A program made the position numbers and the translations under genes. A DNA stretch of 64,000 nt, from assembly GCA_965194375.1 (NCBI GenBank), contig CBDAEL010000002.1; one strand, 5' to 3'. A model generated the notes under the pieces. It did no database searches. It worked only from the letters and a program-made list of their open reading frames with translations, and was not told the origin of the DNA. Origin of the DNA: Tabrizicola_A aquatica (GTDB lineage Bacteria > Pseudomonadota > Alphaproteobacteria > Rhodobacterales > Rhodobacteraceae). Positions 51,730 to 59,994 of this stretch are shown here, one piece after another. The first letter of the stretch is position 1. Each line of letters opens with the position of its first letter.

Positions 51730-52595
51730 CAGTCTTGCGTGCTCACATGTAAGGCGGCGGCGTGTGAAGCGGCTTTGGCAGCCTCGTACAAAGACTTTGG
51801 CTGTACCAAGGCGGCACAAAGCGCGCCAATAAACGCGTCGCCTGCGCCGTGGCTGGACACCAGTTTGACCTTCTCGGCAGGCACGGTAAAGCCTTGCCCG
51901 TCTGCATCCACTGCCGCCAGACCTTTGCTACCCGCCGTCACAATCACAGCAGGGAAACGTAAGGAAAGCTGTTTGGCGGCATCGGCCGCGCTGGAGAGGC
52001 TGTCCACGGGCTTCGCCCCCATCATCTCGGCCTCGACGGCATTGACCACCAAAAGGTCGATCAAACCGATCAGGTCATCCGACAAGTCGCGCGCTGGGGC
52101 GGCGTTCAAAATCGTGTGGATGCCGCGCGACTTGGCTTGGTGGGCCGCGGCGATGTTCAGCGCTTCGGGCACCTCATTTTGTAGGATCAAAAGGCCGATG
52201 CCATGCCAAAGGGCTGGGTCGGCCAAGGCAGCAGGATCAGATTGCAGATTGGCCCCAGACACGATGGTGGCCGCATAATCGCCCTCGGCGTCCATAATCG
52301 CCACACTCATGCCCGAACCAACGCCGGAAAGGGTGGTGACAAATCCATCCTCCACCCCCGCCCCCCGCAAGGCCCGGCGCAGGAACGTGCCAAAGTCATC
52401 CTCGCCCACGGCCCCGAACATGCGGCTGGCAACGCCCGCGCGGGCCACCGCGACCGCCTGATTGCCCCCCTTGCCCCCGAATTTGGGATACCAGCGCGAC
52501 CCGACAGAGGTCTCATCCTTGCGCGGCAAATGGTCGGCCTTGACCATGATGTCATAGTGCAGGCTGCCAACGGTCAGAACAGTGGTTTGGGGCAT
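51729..52595 (-). CDS. PfkB-family sugar kinase (ribokinase-like)
   Basis: A 288-aa ATP-dependent sugar kinase. The N-terminal signature is GGKGGNQAVAVARAG (substrate side), and the C-terminal signature is the anion-hole motif SHGAGDAFIGAL with the catalytic Asp. The first strand pair (VLTVGSLHYDIMVKADHLPRKDET) and length fit ribokinase-type enzymes. The non-phosphorylating fucose route does not need a kinase, so it may belong to another branch of this locus. Substrate unknown. It is divergent from the amidohydrolase gene. Confidence 0.85.
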   Translation of the reverse strand: MPQTTVLTVGSLHYDIMVKADHLPRKDETSVGSRWYPKFGGKGGNQAVAVARAGVASRMFGAVGEDDFGTFLRRALRGAGVEDGFVTTLSGVGSGMSVAIMDAEGDYAATIVSGANLQSDPAALADPALWHGIGLLILQNEVPEALNIAAAHQAKSRGIHTILNAAPARDLSDDLIGLIDLLVVNAVEAEMMGAKPVDSLSSAADAAKQLSLRFPAVIVTAGSKGLAAVDADGQGFTVPAEKVKLVSSHGAGDAFIGALCAALVQPKSLYEAAKAASHAAALHVSTQD

Positions 52596-52767
52596 ATCGC
52601 GCCTCGGCTAAGGGTTTGTCCGGCGCAGGGCAGGCGCGCCAGACATCGGGGGTAAAGCGTTGGTTTGCCAAGATCGCGATGACGGCCAACTCGGCGGCAT
52701 CATCGGGGTCATCCGCGCCATAGGCAACCCTGCGATGCGGTTTTGAGGGTGGCTTTCGCCACCGCAC
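52552..52767 (-). other. Stretch with coding-like codon use upstream of the PfkB gene
   Basis: A 71-codon minus-strand frame, of which the last ~50 codons (YGADDPDDAAELAVIAILAN, then RFTPDVWRACPAPDKPLAEA) use G/C-ending codons and look like a real protein. It overlaps the PfkB start by 44 bp. It has no good start or ribosome site and could be the tail of a gene that has lost its beginning. No family recognised. Confidence 0.25.
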
Positions 52768-52844
52768 ACCGCGAGCAGGCGGCTATCGCGCTTTGCGCCA
52801 AATGTGTAGCATCGGCGGCACAAGAGCCGACGACAGGACCGCAC

Positions 52845-53690
52845 ATGCCGAATTTCCCGATCATCGACAGTCATTTGCACCTTTGGGACCCCCAGCACCT
52901 GACCTACCCTTGGCTGTCAGGTCCGCTGGATCAAGCCTTCCTGCCCCGCGACTTTCAATCCGCAACAGGCCCTGTGCAGGTTGAGTCCATGGTGTTCCTG
53001 GAATGTGCAGCCGCGCCCCATCAATCGCTGGATGAGGCGCGTTGGGTTCTGGAGCAAGCCAAAGCCGACCCGCGCATTGCCGCGATGGTCTGCCATGCGC
53101 CGCTGGAACAGGGCGACGCTGTGCGTCCGCATCTTGAAAGCCTCGCCGCGATGGCCAAGGTCAAAGGCGCGCGGCGCATCTATCAAGACGAACCCGATGC
53201 CGATTTCTGCCTGCAGCCAGATTTCATTTCTGGGGTTAAAGCGTTGCCAGATTACGGCCTGTCTTTCGACATGTGCATCAAGCACTGGCAGTTGCCTGCC
53301 TCCATCGCTTTGGCGGATGCCTGCCCAAAGACCATGATCGTTATCGACCACATCGCCAAGCCCGGCATCAAGGCGGGCCTGATGCAGCCTTGGGCCGATC
53401 AGATGTTTGACATGGCACAGCGGGACAATGTGCTGTGCAAGCTGTCAGGTGTCGCCACCGAAGCTGCCGCCGATTGGACGGCAGAAACCTTGCGCCCTTA
53501 TCTCGATGTGGCGCTTGATGCCTTTGGCCCAAATCGGCTGATGTTTGGCGGCGACTGGCCGGTTTCGACCCTTGCCATCACCTATCCTGCATGGGTGGAA
53601 ATCGTCGACCAGTTGATTGCCGATCTGAGCCCCGACGAGCAGCGCCAGATATACCGCAACACCGCGCGCCAGTTTTACAGGCTCGCCTGA
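52845..53690 (+). CDS. Amidohydrolase-family lactonase, likely L-fucono-1,5-lactonase
   Basis: A 281-aa TIM-barrel metal hydrolase of the amidohydrolase_2 type. Seen are the N-terminal metal motif DSHLHLWDP (HxH), the mid-protein IDHIAKPGI and the C-terminal FGGDWPVS with the catalytic Asp. Enzymes of this size next to fuconate genes open L-fucono-1,5-lactone to L-fuconate; related ones act on rhamnonolactone, 4-sulfomuconolactone or 2-pyrone-4,6-dicarboxylate. The ATG at 52845 starts two residues before the first strand; the upstream frame is unsupported. It ends one base before the opposing UxaA-family gene. Confidence 0.78.
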   Translation: MPNFPIIDSHLHLWDPQHLTYPWLSGPLDQAFLPRDFQSATGPVQVESMVFLECAAAPHQSLDEARWVLEQAKADPRIAAMVCHAPLEQGDAVRPHLESLAAMAKVKGARRIYQDEPDADFCLQPDFISGVKALPDYGLSFDMCIKHWQLPASIALADACPKTMIVIDHIAKPGIKAGLMQPWADQMFDMAQRDNVLCKLSGVATEAAADWTAETLRPYLDVALDAFGPNRLMFGGDWPVSTLAITYPAWVEIVDQLIADLSPDEQRQIYRNTARQFYRLA

Positions 53691-55202
53691 CTACATCACC
53701 GCGCCCAACTGCCAAGGCACAAACTCGGCCCCGCCAAAGCCGAGTTCCTCGGACAAGGTTTGCTCACCCGAAGCAACCGCGATGATCTTTTCCAAGATTT
53801 CCGCGCCCTTCGCCTCGATGCTCACCCCGTCGATGATGTCCCCGCAGTTGATGTCCATATCCTCAGCCATCCGCTGATACATCTCATTGTTGGTCGCGAG
53901 CTTTATGCAGGGGCTGGGCTTGTAGCCTGAAACCGAACCGCGGCCGGTGGTGAACACGATCATGGTGGCCCCGCTGGCGATCTGGCCGGTGACCGAGCAA
54001 GGGTCATAGCCGGGGCTGTCCATATAGACAAAACCCGGCGTCGTGATCGGCTCGGCGAATTTGTAGACCCCGACCAAAGGTGCAGTCCCGCCTTTGGCCA
54101 CAGCCCCAAGCGATTTTTCCAAAATGGTCGTCAGCCCGCCGCGCTTGTTGCCGGGGCTTGGGTTGTTGTCCATCTCGCCGCCGTTGAGGGCGGTATAGTG
54201 TTCCCACCACTTGATGCGCTCAATCAGCTTTTCGCCCACCTCTGTGTTGACCGCGCGGCGGGTCAACAGGTGCTCGGCACCGTAGATCTCGGGCGTTTCC
54301 GACAGAATCGTCGTGCCCCCCATACGCACCAGAAGATCACTGGCCACACCCAAAGCCGGATTGGCCGTGATCCCCGAATAGCCATCAGACCCGCCGCATT
54401 GCAGGCCAATCGTCAGCTTTGACACCGGCGCAGGCGCGCGGGCGACCTTGGCGGCCACCTCGGCCATCTCGCGCAGCACCTCCAGCCCTTTGGCAATGGT
54501 GGCCCGCGTGCCGCCGGTACCCTGAATGGTCATGTAGCGAAAATTGCCATCGGGGCGCAGGCGGCCCTGCCCCACCAGATCAGGCACCTGCAAGACTTCA
54601 CATCCCAGACCGACCAGCAAAATGCCGCCAAAATTCGCGTTGCGCGCATAGCCCTTCAGGGTGCGCATCAGGGTGTCATAGCCCTCATTCACACCCGACA
54701 TACCGCAGCCCGAGTTATGAACGATGGGCACAAACCCATCAATATTGGGCATCGACGACAAGATTGGGTCTTTCTCGGCGGCCTCGGCGATGAACCGCGC
54801 CACCGATCCCGAACAGTTCACCGAGGTCAGGATGCCGATGTAATTGCGCGTTCCGACCTGCCCGTCAGAGCGGTGATAGCCCATGAACGTGCGTTCCGCC
54901 AAAGGTGGTAGCGGGGTGGCCTGCTGGCCGATGGCATAGTCGGTGCTGTGCGGGCCCATACCAAGGTTATGGCTGTGAATATGCCCCCCTGCCGGAATAT
55001 CCTCAGTCGCCTGACCGATCGACTGCCCATAGCGCAAAACCGTCTCGCCCTTCGCAATTGCGCAAGCCGCTATCTTGTGGCCACGCGGAACCGCGCCGGG
55101 CAGCGTCACGCCCAAACCGGCAGGTGTCGCGCCCTTGGGCAAATCGGTCAGTGCGATGACAAGGTTGTCAATCGCGTGCAATCGGATAATAGCGTCTGCC
55201 AT
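53691..55202 (-). CDS. UxaA-family sugar-acid dehydratase (altronate/galactarate dehydratase type)
   Basis: A 503-aa member of the UxaA/GarD family, the same length as E. coli altronate dehydratase. It has the small N-terminal SAF domain (about residues 1-90, ending GGHIHSHNLG), then the catalytic body with SVNCSGSVARFIAEAA, VHNSGCGMSG and LQCGGSDGYSGITANPALG. The family dehydrates sugar acids with a metal ion. In this locus it occupies the dehydratase step, so L-fuconate is the likely substrate; usually an enolase-superfamily enzyme does this. The ATG at 55202 follows AAGGG. It is divergent from the GntR regulator, with an operator-like palindrome between. Confidence 0.85.
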   Translation of the reverse strand: MADAIIRLHAIDNLVIALTDLPKGATPAGLGVTLPGAVPRGHKIAACAIAKGETVLRYGQSIGQATEDIPAGGHIHSHNLGMGPHSTDYAIGQQATPLPPLAERTFMGYHRSDGQVGTRNYIGILTSVNCSGSVARFIAEAAEKDPILSSMPNIDGFVPIVHNSGCGMSGVNEGYDTLMRTLKGYARNANFGGILLVGLGCEVLQVPDLVGQGRLRPDGNFRYMTIQGTGGTRATIAKGLEVLREMAEVAAKVARAPAPVSKLTIGLQCGGSDGYSGITANPALGVASDLLVRMGGTTILSETPEIYGAEHLLTRRAVNTEVGEKLIERIKWWEHYTALNGGEMDNNPSPGNKRGGLTTILEKSLGAVAKGGTAPLVGVYKFAEPITTPGFVYMDSPGYDPCSVTGQIASGATMIVFTTGRGSVSGYKPSPCIKLATNNEMYQRMAEDMDINCGDIIDGVSIEAKGAEILEKIIAVASGEQTLSEELGFGGAEFVPWQLGAVM

Positions 55203-55265
55203 AACGTCACCCTTATTCTTGCGGCCGCCCGCGCAGTTTCTTGACAGGCGGATCGTCAGGCCTAA

Positions 55266-55277
55266 CATGTTAGCATG
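55266..55277. promoter_or_regulatory. Operator-like palindrome, site 1
   Basis: CATGTTAGCATG is an imperfect palindrome centred between the divergent UxaA-family gene and the GntR gene. A near-identical 12-mer (10 of 12 bases) lies in the other divergent promoter region at 58024. It reaches the proposed ATG of the regulator, consistent with autoregulation. Confidence 0.6.
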
Positions 55278-56015
55278 CTACAGGAACCCAAGTCCGGATC
55301 ACAAGAGTTGAATGGAGCGTCGCGGCTGCTGCCGCTTGACCGGTTCAAGGGGACGTTGGGCAATCGGGTCTACCAAAGCCTGCAGCATGCCATTTTGACG
55401 CTGGCCTATCGGCCGGGCGAGATCATCCGCAAGCCGGAGATTTGTGATTTTCTGGGCGTCTCGCGCAGCCCGGTCGCCGATGCCGTCGCGCGCCTTGCCA
55501 CCGATGGTTTGGTTGATGTCGTTCCGCAAGCAGGCACCTTCGTGGCCAGATTGTCGATGACCGACATCCGCGAAGGCTCATTCATCCGCGAGGCCATTGA
55601 AATGGCCGCGGCAGAGCTGGTGGCCACACAGATCACCGATGACCAATTGCGCGAGCTTCGTCGCAACCTACTGATGCAAGAGGCGCTGGTGTCAGATGGC
55701 GATCAGCAGGGGTTCATGCAACTGGATGGGCAGATGCATGACATGATCTTGTCCTACACCGGCTTTCCCCGACTGCCCCATGTCTCACAAACCGCATGGC
55801 TGAACGTGCACCGGGCGCGCCAGTTGATCTTGCCAGTTGAGGGTCGGTTGCAGGCCACATTAGAAGAACACCGTGCGATCCTAACCGCATTCGAGGCGCA
55901 TAACCCGCAAGCCGCGCGCCGGGCCGTTCAGCATCATCTGCGCCAGTTGCTGACCTATCTGCAACCGCTTGAGCGTGAGCGGCCAGACCTCTTCTTGACT
56001 CAAGGACAATCATGA
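55275..56015 (+). CDS. GntR-family regulator with FCD domain
   Basis: A 246-aa FadR-type regulator. The winged helix-turn-helix is at about residues 30-95 (VYQSLQHAILTLAYRPGEIIRKPEICDFLGVSRSPVADAV, then LVDVVPQAGTFVARL). The C-terminal FCD ligand domain has the typical metal-binding pattern (DGQMHDMIL, EEHRAILTA, VQHHL). Such proteins usually repress sugar-acid genes until the acid binds. The ATG overlaps a palindrome and has no clear ribosome site; a TTG 11 codons later is possible. The following gene starts within its stop (ATGA). Confidence 0.88.
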   Translation: MLQEPKSGSQELNGASRLLPLDRFKGTLGNRVYQSLQHAILTLAYRPGEIIRKPEICDFLGVSRSPVADAVARLATDGLVDVVPQAGTFVARLSMTDIREGSFIREAIEMAAAELVATQITDDQLRELRRNLLMQEALVSDGDQQGFMQLDGQMHDMILSYTGFPRLPHVSQTAWLNVHRARQLILPVEGRLQATLEEHRAILTAFEAHNPQAARRAVQHHLRQLLTYLQPLERERPDLFLTQGQS

Positions 56016-56977
56016 CCCTGCCAAATCGTCCGCGCTATGCCACCCGGCTGAATGCCTTCAAGCAAAAGGGCGATACGGTGGCCCAGATGATTGCGGCCGC
56101 GGGGCGCGTTGGCGGGCTGGATGCGGCGGATCTGAACTTTCCCGACCATTTCGACCACCATTCCCCGGCGGACCTGTCGCGGCTTTTGGCAGATCATGGC
56201 ATGGCGCTGAACGGTCTTGCCATGCGCTATTACACCGACCCCGGCTTTCGGCTGGGTGCCTTCAGCAACCCTGACCCCAAGGTGCGCCGCGCCGCGATTG
56301 ATGTGACCAAGCGGGGTTTGGATGCACTGGCTGCAATGGGCGGGCGGTTGATGACGCTGTGGATGGGGCAAGACGGTTTCGACTACAGCTTTCAGGCCGA
56401 TTACGCGCGCATGTGGGATGACAGCATTACCGCAATTGCCGAGGTGGCCGACCATAACCCCAGCATCGACATCGCCATTGAATACAAACCGAATGAGCCG
56501 CGCGCCCATGTGGTCATGCCCGATATGACCACCACCCTTCTGGCCCTGTCCGAGGTGGGCCGCGCCAATACCGGCGTCACGCTGGATTTCTGCCACATGC
56601 TCTTTGCCGGGGAAATGCCCGCGCGCGCCGCCATGTTGGCCGCGCGCCACAGCCGGATTTTGGGGGTTCACCTGAACGACGGCTATGGCAAGCGCGATGA
56701 CGGGCTGATCGCGGGGTCGGTCCATCCGGTGCAGACGGTTGAACTCTTCGTGGCGCTGGACCGGGCGGGCTATGACGGGGTGATCTATTTTGATACCTTC
56801 CCCGATCATGGCGGCACCGACCCGGTGGGCGAGGCGCGGGCCAATATCGCAGTGACAGATCGGCTGCGCCGATTGGCGTCAAGCCTTGCGACCAATGAGG
56901 CACTGGCGCGCGCGCAGGCCACCCAAGACGCCGCAGCCGCCACGCGGATCGTGACGGCCGCCCTTTACGGCGGTTGA
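56012..56977 (+). CDS. Sugar isomerase/epimerase, xylose-isomerase-like TIM barrel
   Basis: A 321-aa protein of the AP endonuclease-2/xylose isomerase-like fold. Visible pieces of the metal site are IAIEYKPNEPRAHV (Glu), GVTLDFCHMLFAG (Asp/His), ILGVHLNDGYGKRDDG (His, Asp) and IYFDTFPDHGG. Family members isomerise or epimerise sugars and sugar acids (L-rhamnose isomerase-like, tagatose epimerase-like, hydroxypyruvate isomerase). It overlaps the regulator by 4 bp and is thus co-transcribed with it. Its substrate is unknown; the oxidative fucose route needs no isomerase. Confidence 0.8.
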   Translation: MTLPNRPRYATRLNAFKQKGDTVAQMIAAAGRVGGLDAADLNFPDHFDHHSPADLSRLLADHGMALNGLAMRYYTDPGFRLGAFSNPDPKVRRAAIDVTKRGLDALAAMGGRLMTLWMGQDGFDYSFQADYARMWDDSITAIAEVADHNPSIDIAIEYKPNEPRAHVVMPDMTTTLLALSEVGRANTGVTLDFCHMLFAGEMPARAAMLAARHSRILGVHLNDGYGKRDDGLIAGSVHPVQTVELFVALDRAGYDGVIYFDTFPDHGGTDPVGEARANIAVTDRLRRLASSLATNEALARAQATQDAAAATRIVTAALYGG

Positions 56978-58000
56978 TCAGACCGGAGCGTCAGCGCGCA
57001 TCAAGCCCCGCGCCTTCAAGTCATGCCAGAGCGCATCAGGGATTACGGCGGTTGCGGCCGCCACATTGGCGGCCATCTCGGACACTCCCTGCCCGCCGGG
57101 AATGACCGACACCACAGCCGGGTGGCGCAGCGGGAATTGGAACGCGGCATCCACCAGCCGCACGCCATGGGCCGCGCAGACCTCTTGCAATTGCCCAGCG
57201 CGCTTCAAAACCCATTCCGGGGCTGGGTCATAATTGTAAAACGCGCCGGGCTTTGGCCCGGTGGCCAAAACGCCCGAGTTATAGGGCCCGCCCACCACAA
57301 CCCCAACACCCCGCGAGGTGGCCATGGGAAGAAAGCTTTGCAGCGCCTCTTGTTCCAGCAATGTATAGCGCCCAGCCAGCAGGAAAATGTCGAAATCCCC
57401 CCGCTCCAGCATCCATTGGCAGGGTTCCCATTCATTCACACCGGCGCCAAACGCCCGAATGACCCCCTGATCACGCAGATCCAACAGCGCGCGATAGCCG
57501 CCCGCCATGAATTCATCTAGACGCGCCTGCAACGCCGCAGCCGTTCCGTGATTGAACACATCCAGATCATGGGCATAGAGAATATCGACCCGGTCCACAC
57601 CCAGCCGCTCTAGCGAAATCTCCAGACAGCGCATTGTCGCGTCATAGCCGTAGTCATAGACCCCCACCCGAGAGGGAATGTCGAACCACTTGCCGACCCC
57701 ATCGCGCGACGCCGCATCTGACACGCGCAACAGGCGGCCAATCTTGGTGGAGAGCACATAGTCCTCGCGCGGTTTGTCGCGCAAAAATCGGTTCAGCCGG
57801 GTTTCCGACAGCCCATAGCCATACAAGGGCGCGGTGTCGAAATAGCGCAGACCGGCGTCCCAAGCGGCGGTCAACACGGCATGTGCGGCATCGTCCGAAA
57901 TCGCCCGATACAGATTGGCGATGGGCGCGGCACCAAAGCCCAATTTCGTAAACGTCAGACCGCCATTGCCCAGTCGGTCCCAGTGTCGTGTTGCCAGCAT
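56978..58000 (-). CDS. Aldo-keto reductase, likely L-fucose (D-threo-aldose) 1-dehydrogenase
   Basis: A 340-aa aldo-keto reductase. The catalytic tetrad is visible as Asp/Tyr in FDTAPLYGYGLSE, Lys in LSTKIGRLL and His in YAHDLD. The VVVGGPYNSGVLATG segment resembles bacterial L-fucose/D-threo-aldose dehydrogenases. It would oxidise L-fucose to the lactone, the first step of the pathway. GGGAG precedes the ATG at 58000. It converges with the TIM-barrel gene (1-bp gap) and is divergent from the BtpA operon, sharing the palindrome at 58024-58035. Confidence 0.82.
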   Translation of the reverse strand: MLATRHWDRLGNGGLTFTKLGFGAAPIANLYRAISDDAAHAVLTAAWDAGLRYFDTAPLYGYGLSETRLNRFLRDKPREDYVLSTKIGRLLRVSDAASRDGVGKWFDIPSRVGVYDYGYDATMRCLEISLERLGVDRVDILYAHDLDVFNHGTAAALQARLDEFMAGGYRALLDLRDQGVIRAFGAGVNEWEPCQWMLERGDFDIFLLAGRYTLLEQEALQSFLPMATSRGVGVVVGGPYNSGVLATGPKPGAFYNYDPAPEWVLKRAGQLQEVCAAHGVRLVDAAFQFPLRHPAVVSVIPGGQGVSEMAANVAAATAVIPDALWHDLKARGLMRADAPV

Positions 58001-58023
58001 CTGCGTTCTCCCAAATCCACTGG

Positions 58024-58035
58024 CATGCTAGTATG
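58024..58035. promoter_or_regulatory. Operator-like palindrome, site 2
   Basis: CATGCTAGTATG lies between the divergent aldo-keto reductase and BtpA-family genes. It matches site 1 (55266) at 10 of 12 positions under the common form CATGYTAGYATG, centred on a TA core. It is the best candidate for a second GntR binding site. Confidence 0.62.
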
Positions 58036-58093
58036 ATCCTGCTTTCCGTCCAATATTTTTCGCGATAGCGTGGCATGTATCAGGGAGGAAAAG

Positions 58094-58906
58094 ATGTCAC
58101 GCTTTCAAGACGTTTTCGGGGCCAATAAACCGGTCATTGCTATGGTGCACTTGGGCGCGTCGCCCGGCGCACCGCTCTATGACGCCGAGCGCGGCGTCGA
58201 AGGCATTCTGGCCGCCGCCCGCGCCGATCTGCACGCCCTGCAAGCCGCCGGGTTTGATGCGGTGATGTTTGGCAACGAAAACGACCGCCCTTATGAATTG
58301 AAGGTCGACACGGCCACCTCGGCGACCATGGCCTATGTGATTGGCCGCCTGCGCGATGAGATCACCGTGCCTTTTGGGGTGAATGTGCTGTGGGACCCGC
58401 AGTCCAGCTTTGCCGTGGCTGCGGCCACAGGGGCGCGGTTCGTGCGTGAGATTTTCACCGGCACCTATGCCTCGGACATGGGCATCTGGGCCCCGGACGC
58501 AGGCGCCGCTGTGCGCTATGCCAATCGGCTGGGTGCGGGCGGTGTGGCGCGGCTTTACAACGTGTCCGCTGAATTTGCCGACAGCCTTGACCGCCGCCCG
58601 CTGCCGGATCGCGCCCGCTCCGCGGTATTCTCCTCAATCCCCGATGCGGTGCTGGTGTCCGGCGCCATTACGGGCGAGGCGGCGGCGATGGTCGATCTCG
58701 AAGGCGTCAAACGCGCCTTGCCCAACACGCCCGTGCTGGCCAACACCGGGGTGAAACATGCCACTGTGGCCGATGTGCTGGCGGTGGCCGATGGCTGCAT
58801 CGTGGGATCAGCCTTGAAACACGGCGGAGACACATGGGCCTCCGTTGACCCTGACCGCGCAGCAGACTTCATGGCCCGTGTACGCGCGGCACGGGGCGGC
58901 AAATGA
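58094..58906 (+). CDS. BtpA/SgcQ-family TIM-barrel protein
   Basis: A 270-aa protein of the BtpA family: the N-terminal VIAMVHLGASPGAPLYD and AVMFGNENDRPY are typical, as are GVNVLWDPQ and the C-terminal VLANTGVKHATVADVLAVADGCIVGSALKHGG, which looks like a phosphate-binding TIM-barrel end. BtpA was named for an effect on photosystem I; SgcQ is a member in an E. coli sugar operon. The biochemical function is unknown. GGGAGG precedes the ATG at 58094. It leads a tight operon with the M42, FGGY and creatininase-family genes. Confidence 0.85.
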   Translation: MSRFQDVFGANKPVIAMVHLGASPGAPLYDAERGVEGILAAARADLHALQAAGFDAVMFGNENDRPYELKVDTATSATMAYVIGRLRDEITVPFGVNVLWDPQSSFAVAAATGARFVREIFTGTYASDMGIWAPDAGAAVRYANRLGAGGVARLYNVSAEFADSLDRRPLPDRARSAVFSSIPDAVLVSGAITGEAAAMVDLEGVKRALPNTPVLANTGVKHATVADVLAVADGCIVGSALKHGGDTWASVDPDRAADFMARVRAARGGK

Positions 58907-59991
58907 CCCTGCCTTCGGTTGCCGATCTGACGGTTGAATTGATGCTGATCCCCGGCCTTGCGGGCTATGAAACCCGCGTGGCCACGGCGATCAAGACCCA
59001 TCTCGATGCCCTTGGTTTGCCCCATCGCTCGGACCGGTTGGGCAACCTGTCTTGCACCCTGCCCGGCGACCCTACGCTGCCCTCGGTGATAATCTTTACC
59101 CATATGGACCAGCTGGGGTTCATCGTTCGCAAGATCGAGGCGAACGGCCTCATCCGGCTGGAACGGCTTGGCGGCGTGCCCGAACGCGCGCTGCCTGCGC
59201 AAGCGGTGGTCTTGTGCACTGACAAAGGCGACCTGCCGGCGTTGATCGCCAACAAAAGCCACCACGCCACCGGGCCGGATGAAAAATACAAGGTCCTGCC
59301 CTATGCTGATCTTTACGTGGACGCAGGCTTTGCCAGCAAAGCCGAGGCCGAAGCCGCAGGCGTGCGCATTGGCACCGCGGTCACCTATCTGCCGCGTGCC
59401 CTTTCGCTGGCCAATGGCCGCATCGCGGGCACCTCGGTCGATGACCGTGCAGGCTGCGCGGCGCTCTTGAAACTGGTTGAGGCGCGGCAGGGGAAACCCG
59501 GCCCCACTGTCCATTTCGTCTGGTCGGTGCAAGAGGAATACAACCTGCGCGGCGTCTTGCCCGCCGCGACGGCGCTAAACCCGGCGATTGCTTTGCAGAT
59601 TGACCTCTTGCTCGCTTGCGACACCCCCGACATGACCGCGCGCGGCGATGTCACGCTGGGCGGCGGGCCGGGCATCTCGCTTTACTCCTTCCACGGCCGT
59701 GGTACCCTGAATGGTGTCATCCCCCACCCTGCCCTTGTGAGCCTGATGGAAGCGGCAGCCGAAACCGCCGCCCTTCCCTTGCAACGCTCGGCCCATACCG
59801 GCGCATTGACGGACCTCAGCTACATTCAGTTCATGGGTCCCGAAGGTGTCGCATGTCTCGATGTCGGCTTTCCGATGCGCTATTCGCATTCGGCGCTAGA
59901 AGTGGTTGATCCGGCCGATCTCGAGGGGCTTGTCAGCCTCTTGGACACCGCGCTTTCCGCCATCACCCCCAACATGATCCTGACGCGCTAA
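58903..59991 (+). CDS. M42-family metallohydrolase (SgcX-like)
   Basis: A 362-aa protein of the M42 (FrvX/SgcX/CelM) family. The binuclear metal ligands are visible: FTHMDQLG (His), GTSVDDRAGCAAL (Asp), VQEEYNLRG (catalytic Glu-Glu), DLLLACDTPD (Asp) and MRYSHSALE (His). Family members are aminopeptidases or act on glycans or acylated sugars; sgcX and frvX lie in sugar operons. Start overlaps the BtpA-family stop (ATGA). Its presence suggests a C-N or ester bond in the substrate must be cut, which is inference. Confidence 0.87.
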   Translation: MTLPSVADLTVELMLIPGLAGYETRVATAIKTHLDALGLPHRSDRLGNLSCTLPGDPTLPSVIIFTHMDQLGFIVRKIEANGLIRLERLGGVPERALPAQAVVLCTDKGDLPALIANKSHHATGPDEKYKVLPYADLYVDAGFASKAEAEAAGVRIGTAVTYLPRALSLANGRIAGTSVDDRAGCAALLKLVEARQGKPGPTVHFVWSVQEEYNLRGVLPAATALNPAIALQIDLLLACDTPDMTARGDVTLGGGPGISLYSFHGRGTLNGVIPHPALVSLMEAAAETAALPLQRSAHTGALTDLSYIQFMGPEGVACLDVGFPMRYSHSALEVVDPADLEGLVSLLDTALSAITPNMILTR

Positions 59992-59994
59992 GAC

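Noticed and set aside
56000..56809. 269-codon minus-strand frame opposite the TIM-barrel gene
   Set aside because: The metal-ligand motifs of the plus-strand protein span it; the antisense product is His/Gly/Gln-rich without known pattern.
58555..59532. 325-codon minus-strand frame opposite the BtpA and M42 genes
   Set aside because: Both plus-strand genes have clear active-site motifs through this stretch; the antisense translation has none.
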